Source: Ecdyonurus torrentis (lineage: Eukaryota; Arthropoda; Insecta; Ephemeroptera; Heptageniidae). From it: a DNA stretch of 64,000 nt. The notes below the pieces were generated by a model. That model saw nothing but the letters and a program-made list of their open reading frames with translations, had not been told where the DNA came from and made no database searches. How positions within the stretch are numbered: the stretch's first letter is position 1; every line of letters starts with the position of its first letter. Where the stretch lies: contig OX439127.1 of NCBI GenBank assembly GCA_949318235.1, positions 28,287,602-28,351,601 on the forward strand. The letters are read 5' to 3'. Position numbers and translations under genes: made by a program. Below, one piece after another: positions 52,319 through 64,000 of the stretch.

Positions 52319-54189
52319 TATATTATATTATATTATCTATATATATATATATAATATATATATATATATATAATTATTATTATTATTATATAACATTTTA
52401 GCTTGAAATAATAAAATATTTATATTATATTTAAATAACATCAAAACAGTAGGACATCTTTGAATGATGATCTTATTTTCTTTGTTTAAAATACACACTA
52501 TGTATACTCTCATTTTCTTTCTTTTACTTTTTTCCACAGTGTCTTTACGACAGAAAGAAAACAACATCATTCTTTCGCTTCAAGAGCTACAATAAACATT
52601 TAAAAGTGTTTATATACGTAAGATGTATATAGCCAAAATGTCAAGCTATAGTTTCAAGCCAAAAAATTTTCAGCCACAGTATTATACACCAAGAAAGAAA
52701 ACGTATTTTTTTTTAATATAATACATAGAGATATTTTTTTCTTTTTTATAGCTCATGCTCCATTGACAACGTTGATATGAAGTAGAAAAGTTTGTATAAA
52801 AATGTGTTTCACTCGTGAAATACAAACTACATATTTATTGCTGTATATTTTCTTCTTCTTTTCTTTAAATAAATATGAAGTGTTAAAGTGATTTTAAATT
52901 TCTTAATCATATATCTCTTCTGACTATTAAAATAAACTTTTTTTAATGTAATATACTAAGAGAAAAGTAATTTGGAGTAGAAATCGTTCCTATAAAGCAG
53001 TAATGCTTGTTATTATTATTATTTTTTTTTAACTTATTTTTGATTTTTTACCTAAATATATAATTTTCTTTGTAACAATAGAAGTGAGAGTAAAAAAGGA
53101 AAAAAAGAGGGGAGAGAGAAAGAGAGAGAAGGGGCGGATTGAAATGACGATTTTACAAGACCAACTTGCGTTTTTAATTTAGTTGGATATTGATTTAAGT
53201 TGAGGAAATGTTTTTTTAAATGTTTATATAAGTTTATTTTAGTGGCATGTTTGATTGCATGGTATAGACTGCTAATGTTGTATAATTGTCTTCTTATTAT
53301 TATAGTTTAAAATACTTTTGCGAATAGTATTCTGATATCAATTTTTATAACATAAATGCATGCTTTACTATGCAGCTTTATAGGACCCGTATTTTTAGGA
53401 GACATAGAAAAGATACTAAGATACTTAAAATCAAACAATGATTCTTATCCATTTACAACAGATCGCCTATACTTTCATTTTTCTTCTCCCTGTATTTATT
53501 TTAACTACTTATATTTCAAGCATCAAAATTTTTAAACTAAAAAAAAAAAAAAAAAAAAAAAATGATAATTATTGCAAAGCAATATAAATACATACAGTAT
53601 AATTTTTCCTTTTTGAGTATACGTATAAGCTGTGCCAGTAACGAACGCGATACTTGTTGGTCTGTAAAGTTTAGCTCAAGGGAAGAAAAGGAGAATAAAG
53701 CACAATGTACTGGACCTTAACTAAAGCATATAAGAGTCTAAAGATTGAACCAGAAAGTTTGAAACTCCTTCATTTTAAATTGCTATATAACATTTAATAT
53801 AATAGAAAATAGTTTTATTGTACATCCTTACATATGGTCCGTAGTATAGTTAGCTAAAAGGCATCAACATCATTCTTGATGCTTGTATGTAAGAGTTGGT
53901 CTGTTGCTGAGGAATGTAAGCCGTGCAGAAAGTTAGTTGAAGAAGAAGAAGAAGAAGAGGAAGGGAGGAACAGTCAATCATGCAGCAGACAGCGCGCGGC
54001 TTCTCACGAGACTAGAAAAATATTTTCTTAGATCCTATATTATGCTACTATACGAGTCCACATCAATATACTGCTTGCGCTGCTCACTGCAGCCCCTGAG
54101 AAAACACAAACCTAATATTGATATCTTCACATTGAAAATATCACTCCCAACATTTTATACGTATAAGAAGATATTTTATATAAAAGAGA

Positions 54190-54240
54190 ATAAGAGAGAA
54201 AGAGAAAGAGAAAGAGAAAGAGAAAGAGAAAGAGAGAGAA
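54190..54240. repeat. (GAGAAA)n microsatellite
   Basis: AGAGAA/AGAAAG hexamer-type repeat, about seven units. Confidence 0.85.
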
Positions 54241-55103
54241 GATTATGTATTACTTTATAAAAATCGCATTAAATATACTTTTAGCACATCAGCATCTTGT
54301 TTGTGCTGTTGTTGTTTTAGTCATAAACATGATGTTGAAAGGTATATGAAAATAAATGTCGTGTTTTACATGGAAAATAAATCGAAGAGTTTTATAAAAC
54401 GTGCAATACAACACCAAAAGCACGATAGCAAAACTTTAAAGTGTTTAAACGTTTGAAGTACTCTTGATTCTCGTGTTCTGAATTGCTTCTACTTTCCTCA
54501 AGTTGAAAAGACCCCCCCCCCCCCTTCTATATTCAAGATCCTTTAGTACAAAAATATAATAAACTGTTTATATACTATGAAAATACAATGTATGTAATAC
54601 ATCAATAAAATTATGTTAAGGATAAAACTTTTAATAAAAATTAACTTTGTAATTCCGATAAAGTTAGATGTAAAGTTAAGTTCAGATAGTTAAAAGTTAG
54701 AGTCTGTTTTTTTTTTTTTTTTTTTTTTTTATATATATCAACTACAATTTTTTAAATAAACTTTTTTAAATAGATGAAAAAAATTAATATGGAGTATTAT
54801 ATTATAGAATAATGAAAGCTATATGGTGCTTACTAGAGTTTATATGTCAAGTTAATATGAGATTAACGACACTAAGTGCGAGTATGAGAATATAGTACTG
54901 ATCATCAATCAGCTTTTGCTTCTCACAAAATGATATTAGCGGTAAGTGGAGTAAGGGAGTTAAAGGGGAGTAAGACGGTCCTCTCTCTGCAACTTGAAAA
55001 GTCTCTCTTTATATGTGTGTGAGTGTGCTTGCTTGTTAGATGCAGCTTCACGACTCTTGTGTGTCAGCCAGCCAGCCTGCCTTCTTTTACTTGGCTCCAG
55101 ACC

Positions 55104-55107
<4 letters not shown>

Positions 55108-55186
<79 letters not shown>
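55108..55186. repeat. (TA)n microsatellite
   Basis: About 39 TA units. Confidence 0.95.
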
Positions 55187-55188
<2 letters not shown>

Positions 55189-56502
55189 ATATATACTGGA
55201 TATTGCGTTATTTGGCCCTATACTACCACAGTTACAAAATTAATGAAACTTTCTGACGCTGTCATTTCATCGTCTTTCAAAAAGTAAGCGCTTAATCGAT
55301 CACTTTCCAGGAAATAGCTGTTACTGATCAACAAACTATAATACTTTTCAACTTCTTTTGCTATTATTATATTGTATGTACTGTACGTGACGCATGTGAC
55401 CTTAATACTTCTCTTGTGTCTTTTCTTGTATGCAGGGTTCGCAGTACCAAGGTATACGTGCTCTTTTTACGTTTGAAAAATATGCGCTTATGTGAATCTC
55501 ATTATAGAAATGTTCTGTATCGTAAAAAAAAAAAGACTTCTTAAACTTCTGTTAAGAAAAATTCCAACATTAAAAAAAAAAAAAAAAAGCATACCATACG
55601 GACAAAAATAAATATGTAATAATTATACTATCTCAATGCAGCAACATTTATGCATAACAACATAATTAATGTTATAATGTATAGTGATTTTACTATACAT
55701 ATCATATTACGTAGTTAAGATATTCAGCATTATTACTTATGTTATTACAAAATAGCAATATTTGTGCTGTAAAGCATAGTTATTATTTAAAGCAGCATTT
55801 CATTTTTTTTACTTGCAGTATTGAAATGAACACACAGGCACACTAAAATGCTATAATATACATTTGAACTTGTTTTATTGTGCTCATTTACTGCTTCATA
55901 CGTCTCAATTTAGATTTAACCTGGTATGACTCATGTATATAATAATAATTTTAGTGTCTAAATTTTTCACATATACAGAATACAGTTATACTAACAAGGT
56001 AAATATAGTAATCAATGTTACAATATACACTTTCATTTTGTATTACACTCATGATATTTTAAAATTATAAATTCAAACAGTGCCACGACTCTGTTGAGAT
56101 AATCATTTTAATTTTATTTACACAAAAGTTAAAGTAATTTTAAACATTCTTACCTTATATACCTGTTTGCTTATATTATATATATATATATATATATAAA
56201 TTTCTAAGCAAGTTAAGTAATTACGTTTTCTTCATCAAAAAATAAACATTCAGTTTTAAGAAGTTTTCATAATATGTGCATTTGAATTCTTTCAACAAAC
56301 GTATGAAATTGTATCTGTTCTGAAAAGTTTTGAAATTCCTAATTTGAAGAAAAAAATATTCAAATATTTTCCAAGACGATGAATATAAAATACATTTTCC
56401 ACGAGATAGAATTAAAATGATTTAGCACTTGAGTTAACGACACGTGGGAGAAAAGGAGAGGCAAGACAAAAATTTAGAAATGGAGCCAACAGCTGCATGG
56501 AA

Positions 56503-56506
<4 letters not shown>

Positions 56507-56598
<92 letters not shown>
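56507..56598. repeat. (TA)n microsatellite
   Basis: About 45 TA units; a (CT)n tract follows at 56642-56683. Confidence 0.95.
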
Positions 56599-56601
<3 letters not shown>

Positions 56602-56639
56602 TGTGTAAGACAAAAATAGAACATGAAGCATATTGAAGC

Positions 56640-56641
<2 letters not shown>

Positions 56642-56683
<42 letters not shown>
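56642..56683. repeat. (CT)n microsatellite
   Basis: About 20 CT units. Confidence 0.95.
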
Positions 56684-56685
<2 letters not shown>

Positions 56686-57381
56686 GCACTCACTCACTCA
56701 CTTTTTTGGGGTAAAATACTTCATTGACACGTCGCACATAAGGTGGCAAATACAAGTAGTGTATTGAAAAAGAAGAAAATAAAACAGTACGCGATGGCAT
56801 GGAATGGCAAGAGTGGGATGGTAGGAGAGTAAGTATTCACAGATCAGCGGAGGTCTAACAATTCCACCCGACTGACTGCTTTGCCTCTCTCTCTCTCTCT
56901 CTCTCTATTTCTGCATGCCAGTTTCAATGGTCAGACATGGCTAATAGAATTCCTTTACGCATACCACATAAGGTTGCTGCCATTATTTTTTTTTCGTGTA
57001 TTTGTATGTATGTTAGCATATTCAACAATTACGCAACCCCAGTGACATAGAAAACTCTTTCAACAGTTGTGCATTGCGGCTTTGTTAGATACAAATAAAA
57101 TAATGTTTTGTTACAGAATTCATACTACATTATATAATAAAAATAAGTACTTGTAATAAATTCGATATAAATAAATTAAAACAATATTTACTAAAATATT
57201 GATATTATTTTAATACTTAAAGTAAATCACACTCACAAATCTTTCATGGTAATTGGATAAAGTTACTTAAAATATTAATATAAATAATATTTATTAATTT
57301 AATTGCGTGCCTTGGCAATTTAAAAGCTTTATTCTAGAGTTTTTATTACCCTAACTACTTTGATTTCTTCTTTTTCATTAT

Positions 57382-57529
<148 letters not shown>

Positions 57530-58602
57530 TAAAACGAGAGGGGAAAAAACTCTGAAAAATTACGTAAACAATATTTAATAGCATTAAAAAAAGGCTTAAA
57601 AAACAGATTTTATTTGCCTCTTTTTTCCTACCTTTGGGAACATGCGGCATACAACAGCTCGACAAATAAAACCTTCTTTTAAAACACATGACTGCCGCTG
57701 TTACACCTAGTAAATTACACATTATACCACAGTATATTTAGTTATGGCTTTAATTACTGTTATAATATATAATCTACTTTATATATCCAAAATTATCCGG
57801 TTTAAATAAACTTATTTATTTGCCTATGGTTTAAGCAAAAAAAAAAAAAAAAAGTAGTAGTAGTACGTTTTTTACATTATAAAGACACATGGGATCGATA
57901 AAAAATGCTTCACAAATTTTTAGTAATTCGGTTTTGAATATATATATATATACCTAGCTTTGTACACAGTTAAAAGAATTTTATATTGTATTTTTAAATT
58001 TATTTGATTTATAAAAACGAAATTGAATAGCAATTGGCTTTTAAAGTGAAATATAAATTAAGTAAATTTAATTGCATTTAGTAGTAAATTGAATCTTGGT
58101 AGCTGTAGTGTTTGTGATTGGATATAAACTAATTAGTTATAATAGAAAATATTTTATCTACTGTGTATATAAACACCCACACACCCACCCACATACATAT
58201 ACATTATATAATATTTTATTACTCAATCAAAATTAAATAGAAATTGGCACGTTAACATCTTGAATGAATTCACTTTGAAACTTATAAACCAACTCAATCA
58301 TTATATCTTGAAAATAATAAGTTAAAGTAAAAAAGAGATCATAATAAAATCTACTAACAAATGAAACTTTTTATATTATTTTCAAAGAATGAGCACAGCA
58401 AGATGTTAATAAAAAAAAAATAAAAAAACTTTTTCTTTTCCATGAGATACAAACAAGTTTAGCTTTATATAAGTATGTTAAACTCTTTTGCTCACCATAT
58501 TGCACATAGAAAAAAGTTCCTTTTTTTATTACGATTATAAGTAAAAAAAAAAAAAAAAAAAAATGTGAAGCTTGAAAATTATTTAATGTGACTATAACTA
58601 AA

Positions 58603-58729
<127 letters not shown>

Positions 58730-58855
58730 TTTTTAAGGTCACGAAAATTTATAATTTGAAAAAGTATTATTTTATAATTATTTATTCATACCGGAAATTA
58801 AAATTACAGTCAAAATGAGGAGTGCCATCTAATGCAAATAAATTTTCCCTCGTAG

Positions 58856-58920
58856 GTAACTGTGGTGTACCGAAACAGTAAAACTGGTATTTTCTTTCAA
58901 CCGCACTTTACGTGTTTCCG
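58856..58920 (+). CDS. Weak exon candidate, plus strand
   Basis: Bounded by a strong acceptor (AATTTTCCCTCGTAG) and a strong donor (GTAAGTTT). Open in one frame: VTVVYRNSKTGIFFQPHFTC. Locally richer in G+C. No neighbouring exon or homology recognised, so it could be a chance pairing of splice-like motifs. Confidence 0.22.
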
Positions 58921-60023
58921 GTAAGTTTATATAATATGCATAGCTTTAAGTTCATTTCATAAGAATAGAATGATAGCACATTTAAATAAATATTTTTTAA
59001 ACCAAATAAAAAATTTATATAATAATAACAATATATCTATAAAATTACGATACTAAAGGTCATGTAATAGTAAGATACTTATATTAAATTTCAATTTCTC
59101 AGAGTAGAGTGGACTAACGTAGGTTAAAGGTTAACAAAATATATATTTTTTTTTAACTTTTAAGAGAAATTTCATTGCGTTTCATATTTTTTTCCCTTTG
59201 CGAATCGCATACGAGCTATAAAAACAGTTTTAATTAACGTAAAAAGTAATGAAATTTTTATATATAGAAGTATTTAGCTGTAAACCGTTTTTTTTAGTGC
59301 TACAAAGGGAAATATAATTGCAAATTAAACGTAAATTTTAACTTTCATCCTCAATAAAATCTAAAATAATTTTTCTTTATATTATGATTGAAAAAAAAAA
59401 AAAAAGAAAAAAAAAGTTTATTACTTTATTGAAGAGTATAAATAAAATATATTTTTATTATTTTAATAAACTGATATTAAATTTTGGTTTTATAATAAAG
59501 TAAATTAAGTAACTTTAAATACACACATCAGCACCCCACATTCAGATTAAGTTTAAGCAAAATAATAGTATTTGGTTTTTAACTATATAAACAATGACTT
59601 TTTGTGGTTAAACATATTAGCATTACATTCCTGTTCATTTATTTTATATTATATGCTCAAATTTATAGCATAATATATATTTATGTATTATTATTATTAT
59701 ATTTTCAAAGCAGCATAAAAATAATTCAGATTCTCTTTTTTTTTAATTAATTAATAAAAAGTTTATTAGACTCAGTGAAAAACGAAACAAACTATACAGT
59801 TATGAAAATTACCACAAATGTATATATTATTTAATATGTATTTAATATTTTTAAATGTTTTTTTTCTAAATGTGGAACTAAAAGTATAATAAACATTACA
59901 ATATGTATTTTTATTATCTATAATATTTTTTTTGATAGACATGTTGTTATTATTATTACATCTTATTATAAATCTACATATAAAAGTAAAGTTTTGAGTA
60001 ATAAAACACATACACACACTTAT

Positions 60024-60149
<126 letters not shown>

Positions 60150-60839
60150 TTATATTAAAATATAATAAAACTTTTAATCACATTGTTTTGTTAACATCAA
60201 AAAATAATTTTATTATTAAAAACTTTTATTAAAAATAAAATGTCATCTCTAGTTTTAATTGAATAAAACTATTTTTATTATAAAGTGAATAAAAAATTTA
60301 TTTTATTATTCACGCTAACTTTAAATGATAAAGTATAATTTAAACTTTTTCATAATAATAATTATAACAATAATAACATTTTATTCTTAATATAAAATAA
60401 AAGATACATTAGAAAATAGTATATAACGTAACCTATTTCTATAGGCTTGTTAAAAACATAGCTTCCGTCTTATTTGCAGGAAATTAATTTGATATGTGTG
60501 AGAAATATGTAGGATAATGGTTATAAAATAGGTATACATGTATAACGTATAACTTGAAAGTCGGGGGAAGGGTGGAAAATAGTTAGTGTTACGATATCTG
60601 ACATTGTTATGTATAATATAATATAATCGTATAGCCATATATCGGTATATCTAGAATATATATTTGCAATAAGGTAAAACCTTATATATAAATTCAGGGT
60701 GTTCTGATTCAATTAATTAAGGAGCTGTATGGTATAAGTATATAAGTATGGGAAGTATAAGTCTATAATGTCGACGGTAAGGTAGAGATGCCACTTGCTA
60801 TATAGATAACCTGTCACTTAATCCTCGAAATCCTAGAGC

Positions 60840-60841
60840 TT

Positions 60842-60887
<46 letters not shown>

Positions 60888-60902
60888 CCTTTCTCTCTCT
60901 TG
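60840..60902. repeat. (CT)n tract, impure
   Basis: CT units interrupted by TTT and CCC, just before a charged open segment. Confidence 0.9.
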
Positions 60903-60941
60903 CTCGCTCGCTCTTTACGTAGTTTATACAATTTATTCCCT

Positions 60942-61025
60942 ATGGAAAACCGCGTGGGCAGCAGGTGGAATGAGGAGAAGAAGCAGGAGAGAAGTAAAAG
61001 AGACAAACCAAAATGGAAGAAAGAG
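60942..61025 (+). CDS. Weak exon candidate, charged peptide
   Basis: From an ATG the frame reads MENRVGSRWNEEKKQERSKR, DKPKWKKE, then a possible donor GTATGGG. G+C and lysine/glutamate content are well above the flanks. It could be a first coding exon on the plus strand or a purine-rich chance open frame next to a CT tract. Confidence 0.18.
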
Positions 61026-61310
61026 GTATGGGTAAGCTCAAGTTATAAACAAAAGCAAGTAGCAATACAATACAAAAATCCATCTCTTATATATATATTA
61101 TACTTCTTCTCTCCTTTCTGTGTAAAGTTTGTGGTTTGTTTTGAAGTTGTACGCGCTCTTAACAATTGCTACCTAACTTCTTCTTCAAGTGCTCTCAAGT
61201 GATATACAATAATGACAAAGCTCATGACTATCTCCAATCTAAAATTATATTATAACAAATTGAAATATAGATAAGTATGTCATATAGTAAAGCTAATATA
61301 ACTAATTTTC

Positions 61311-61313
<3 letters not shown>

Positions 61314-61373
<60 letters not shown>
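61314..61373. repeat. (TA)n microsatellite
   Basis: About 29 TA units. Confidence 0.95.
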
Positions 61374-61376
<3 letters not shown>

Positions 61377-62254
61377 GAAGAAGTTTTTAAAGAAACAAGT
61401 ATAAAATCTTAAGCTATAAATAACGTATCAAATTCCATTATATTTCTGTCAAACTTTTTTAATGAAAAAAAAAAAGGAATGAAGAAAAAGAAAGGAAGCA
61501 AAAAAAAAAAAAAAAAAAAGCTTTGATTTTTTCCCTCCATCACCTGAAAGAGCAAGAATATAAGAAGAAAAATAATTATTTCTTAAAACTTTTGACAAAT
61601 GAATTATTTTTTATAAGATTTGAAAAAAAAGTAAGTCTCTTTAAGTAGCCACTAGTTTCCAAAGTCTGCAAATCTAGATCTTTATCTTACACATTGATTT
61701 AAGAAGCTTATTGAAATTTAAATTGCTAAATCTTATTATATTTTTAAAAAATAAAATTCTATTCATAATATTCATAATCGCAAAAATATCTGAAGCTTTT
61801 TGAAAATATATAAAATAATAATATATTATTACGAGCATAAAAAAGAAGATTTTTTTTTTTAAATTTATATTTACAAGTTGTCTTATAATATTGCATAAAT
61901 ATTAATTCTTAGTTAAGTGAAACATTAAATTTAACTTCTTGTTCTTGTTCTTCTTCATTTTTTTTCTCAAGTTATTAAAGTATAAATTATCAATGAAATG
62001 TAACGGTAGGTGTACGTAAAAAAAAAGGGTGATTCTATTTTTATAATAGCTAACTTACATTGTAAATGCAAGCAGTTTGTATATTTAGTCACTAATTCTC
62101 TCATCCAAGGGAATAGTTTGAATAAAACATATTATGCAGAACGTATAACTTTATAAAATAACTGGAGGGTCTATACTATATATGTTGTAGCTTTTGGCTT
62201 TTACATCATTCTTATTTCCTTTATAAATGTTACAGCGTTACAGAGTTCTCAATT

Positions 62255-62286
<32 letters not shown>

Positions 62287-62866
62287 CACCTTTCTTTGCT
62301 TGATTGTGCTCATTTGTTATGCAATATAAATATAATAAGCTCACTTCTTGTGTTACTATCTTCTACTGTATTTACTTATATAAATAACAATACTTTTATT
62401 ACGTTCAAAAATTTCACAAAATGTTTATACTATAAATTAGATTTTTTTTTTATTAAAAAAGAAATAATAATTAAAAATTACAAAATAATAAAAGGCGAGA
62501 TTAAATAGCCCCATTTTTACTCTAACTTGTTGTTACTTTTTATAAACACAGAAAAATTGTTTAAGTAAATTTTTATAATTTCTGCATCAATACGTAACAG
62601 AACTCCTTTGAACATATTTCTTTTATATTAGCATTTTATTGATTTTTTTTTTCATATAAAATGTTTTTCCAATATTATATTGCATCAGGTATAGGTGATG
62701 ACAACATAAACTCAAGTGAATCTTGGTATAAATGTGCTGTACAAGAAATAAGGGAGGTGGTAAAATCATGGCTGATGTGGCTGGCTCTACTCCAGTAATT
62801 GGATTTGTGGGGGTAAAAAGGGAGAGCAAAACACATGAAGAATATGCCGGAGTATGAGGGTATATA

Positions 62867-62969
<103 letters not shown>

Positions 62970-63039
62970 ATGAGGAATAAGATGAGTAGCCTAAGATATA
63001 TTCTACTAAATAGGTACAGAGAGAAATGTCTTCAATATA

Positions 63040-63632
63040 CAGGGTGTTCATAAAGCCATAATGTTTATAGCGGTGTTAAAACAAATGAACTAAAACCCAA
63101 AAGGACATTCAAGATGTATACTTTTCAAAAACCTGAGCTCCCTGGGCTCTTAACCTAGTGCCCCCTAATTACTTCTTATGATGCTGTGTTAAGAATAAAA
63201 TTTTTAAGAAGCTGATGTGTGGAGCTGAAGCAGCGTGTTAATCTAATCTATCACGAGAGCAATGCTGAGCAACGTGCAGTGACAGCTTGAGGTGCGCTTG
63301 GGCTTTAGCCGTACTACCCACGATGCCTATATGGAGAAACCTTCAGGACATTTAAAAATAAAGTGTGTTTTTATTTTTGTCAATTAACTTACGACAAGCA
63401 AACAATTTTTATATACTGAAATGTAGTCTTAAATTTAGGAGAAAAGGCGCTAAAAGTGAATTTTTTGTTCATTTGCATCTTGTGACAAAACCACTTGTCC
63501 GATTATTGGGTATTAACATTTTTTAAATTTTAAATACGGAATTTTAATTTGATGTATGAAAAGTGTACACTTTTAAAGTTCTTATAGGTTTTATTTGCAT
63601 TTCGAAACGCTAAAGACTTTATGGATACCCTG
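63040..63632. mobile_element. 593-bp TA-flanked DNA transposon
   Basis: Termini CAGGGTGTTCATAAAGCC and the complement of CAGGGTATCCATAAAGTC (16 of 18 positions match), with TA on each side. The interior is unique in this window and has no transposase reading frame. CAGGGTGTYC ends with TA target sites are common among insect mariner-like non-autonomous elements. Confidence 0.65.
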
Positions 63633-63806
63633 TACTAAATATAAAAAGAAAATATAACGGGTTACAAACAACATAGAAATAATTGTACGGATCTAAATTT
63701 TAAATTCTTGATTAAGCTTATCTTTTAGTGCCTGCTTATAATAGTTAGGGATTAAATTTTTTTTAAATTCCATTATATTTGCAAAATACACTTAAAATTC
63801 AGTTTT

Positions 63807-63811
<5 letters not shown>

Positions 63812-63858
<47 letters not shown>
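63812..63858. repeat. (CT)n microsatellite
   Basis: About 22 CT units. Confidence 0.95.
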
Positions 63859-63860
<2 letters not shown>

Positions 63861-64000
63861 GTCAAATCAAATCATTAAATCGATTTCTTTATAAATAAAT
63901 TATTATTAATAATATAAAAATGATTAATATAAATAAGATTTTTTATTATTCTTTCATTCTTCATTAAAATTCGTCTATAAATAGAACCAAATATTTCCTT

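Noticed and set aside
55440..55455. Possible 16-nt microexon after a long pyrimidine tract and TATGCAG
   Set aside because: Nothing to join it to, and such motif pairs are expected by chance in this composition.
62741..62840. Protein-like stretch (NPITGVEPATSAMILPPP on minus; MADVAGSTPVIGFVGVKR on plus)
   Set aside because: Open in both directions for a short distance only, bordered by a TA microsatellite, with no splice partners. It resembles sequence often seen in dispersed repeats.

Overview
This is eukaryotic nuclear DNA, very A+T rich (roughly three quarters by eye) and crowded with long (TA)n, (GA)n and (CA)n microsatellites, inverted-repeat DNA transposons, tRNA-derived SINEs and LINE tails. 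Introns are short and GT-AG, and the main gene is a clear agrin. Together these suggest an arthropod, most likely an insect. I cannot fix the order from the sequence alone.

Region by region. (1) 0.6-5.5 kb, plus strand: a six-exon gene whose phases all close. It has a TATA box and encodes a 276-residue secreted protein: signal peptide, short linker, then about 56 Gly-X-Y triplets in one exon. (2) 5.5-19 kb: intergenic and repeat-rich. It holds at least seven inverted-repeat or MITE-like elements, two truncated LINE 3' ends, and two tRNA-derived SINEs plus a tRNA-like sequence inside a 707-bp transposon. (3) 19.1-44.6 kb, minus strand: 27 exons of an agrin gene, assembled by hand. All splice phases agree and the frame closes on a stop, giving 1742 residues of protein. 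Domain order is Kazal/follistatin x7, an extra Cys-rich exon, laminin-EGF x2, Kazal 8, a linker with an EB-like segment, EGF, LG1, EGF-EGF, LG2, EGF, LG3. (4) The 10-kb first visible intron carries a 2.57-kb palindromic, hAT-like foldback element, a small TA-flanked MITE and a GC-rich island that ends in a strong splice donor. (5) 45-64 kb: upstream of the visible agrin exons. It has no recognisable Kazal exons, only microsatellites, a 593-bp transposon and a few weak exon candidates. The agrin N-terminus either lies beyond the window or starts from a signal-peptide-like extension of the first visible exon.

The most interesting biology is a 59-codon, very acidic, frame-neutral exon inside agrin LG3. 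It sits where vertebrate agrin carries its alternatively spliced z insert, the insert that controls synaptic activity. The next most striking object is the giant foldback element. No prokaryotic-type system, CRISPR array or virus gene was found.
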